Part shown: piece by piece, positions 63,597 through 64,000 of the stretch | Layout: each line of letters starts with the position of its first letter | Numbering within the stretch: position 1 is the first letter of the stretch | Origin: Stieleria varia | GTDB taxonomy: Bacteria > Planctomycetota > Planctomycetia > Pirellulales > Pirellulaceae | NCBI RefSeq assembly: GCF_038443385.1 | Contig: NZ_CP151726.1 | Coordinates: 1,054,001 to 1,118,000, forward strand | DNA length: 64,000 nucleotides | Direction of reading: 5' to 3' | Made by a program: the position numbers and the translations under genes | Notes under the pieces: model-generated | What the model was told of the DNA's origin: nothing | The model's database searches: none | Seen by the model: the letters and a program-made list of their open reading frames with translations, nothing else

Positions 63597-64000
63597 CAAA
63601 TCTGCTCCAGACACGCTGTAAACGCCGCCTTGGACGTCCGGATTCACGGGTTGCACCACGCGAAAAAAATCTTCCCCGTGATACCTTAATCTAATCTTAC
63701 GCTGCGCGTAATGTCTGATCCATGAAGTCTGCTGAGTCGACCACCGTCTGTGGATCCCAGATGAGGCCCCAGAGGGTCTCCATGCCTTGACTTCCGCTCA
63801 GCACAATCCATCGCACCAGTGATTTGATGAAGGCACACCATGCTCACAACTCAAACGAGCCCACATCTCCACAGAGCCCAGTTCCGGCTCAATCTTGGCA
63901 CATTCACTAGAAGTATCGGCTCTTGCCAATCCCTTCATCAGCTCTGGACATCCAATCCTGACGCATTGAATCACATTGATACCTGCGTATCGAAATGATG
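63597..64000. other. Right-edge region, possible partial minus-strand open frame
   Basis: The first 100 bp include the probable promoter of the PAS-GAF-REC gene. From 64000 down to the TGA at 63798 one minus frame is open for about 66 codons (contains IQCVRIGCPELMKGLARAD). It may be the 3' end of a gene beyond the window, but it has no recognised domain and could be chance. Confidence 0.3.

Noticed and set aside
1-64000. CRISPR array, tRNA or rRNA gene
   Set aside because: No regularly spaced short repeats with unique spacers and no T-loop-like GTTCGA context in a cloverleaf were found; the 161-bp and doubled repeats do not have CRISPR geometry.

Overview
The window looks like chromosome from a marine planctomycete of the Rhodopirellula/Pirellulaceae type. 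The evidence is a giant gene with a LEPR-x-LL N-terminus, an arylsulfatase, a PF-type zinc metalloprotease with an acidic/lysine-rich insert, ECF sigma/Ser-Thr kinase pairs, an MfnB-like C1-cofactor enzyme, many genes lacking a Shine-Dalgarno site, frequent GTG/TTG starts, many 1-4 base gene overlaps, and non-coding stretches full of palindromic repeats. The genus assignment is inference. No rRNA, tRNA or CRISPR array was seen.

Layout. 1-6868 (minus, running off the left edge) is a giant secreted/surface protein: LEPR-x-LL motif, DUF4347, beta-helix segments with SLREAI motifs, and exact 91-residue repeats. Divergent from it, 7180-15960 is a tightly coupled five-gene operon: TolC-like outer-membrane protein, short SecA-like ATPase, HlyD-like adaptor, GAF-like/TM/HlyD fusion, and PqqD/M50 protease/HlyD fusion. 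I regard this pair of units as the most interesting candidate system here: a possible dedicated export machine for LEPR-x-LL giant proteins. A glycosyltransferase follows.

17052-24380 is mostly housekeeping and regulation: rpe with a histidine-phosphatase-like pseudoenzyme, an extended SDR, a coupled ECF sigma/Ser-Thr kinase pair, RNase D and MfnB. 24617-35100 is an accessory island: an orphan RHS tip with a coupled leucine-rich membrane protein, a 188/167-bp tandem repeat, a frameshifted IS91-type transposase, several palindromic repeat families, a lipoprotein, a hypothetical protein and a secreted beta-propeller/caspase-like protease.

35100-43000 holds a flavin oxidoreductase/GT2 pair, an ECF sigma factor, a stress cluster mcsA-mcsB-hsp20 and trpE. 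43326-50316 holds an ECF-like sigma factor convergent with a very unusual kinase-SRPBCC-DUF5939-cyclase-like fusion, then small membrane proteins and a two-gene hypothetical operon. 50318-59637 is an envelope/hydrolase region: polytopic membrane protein, C39-like membrane protease, TlpA-like thioredoxin, sulfatase and metalloprotease. 60026-63596 holds glyA, a lone receiver protein and a PAS-GAF-receiver protein.
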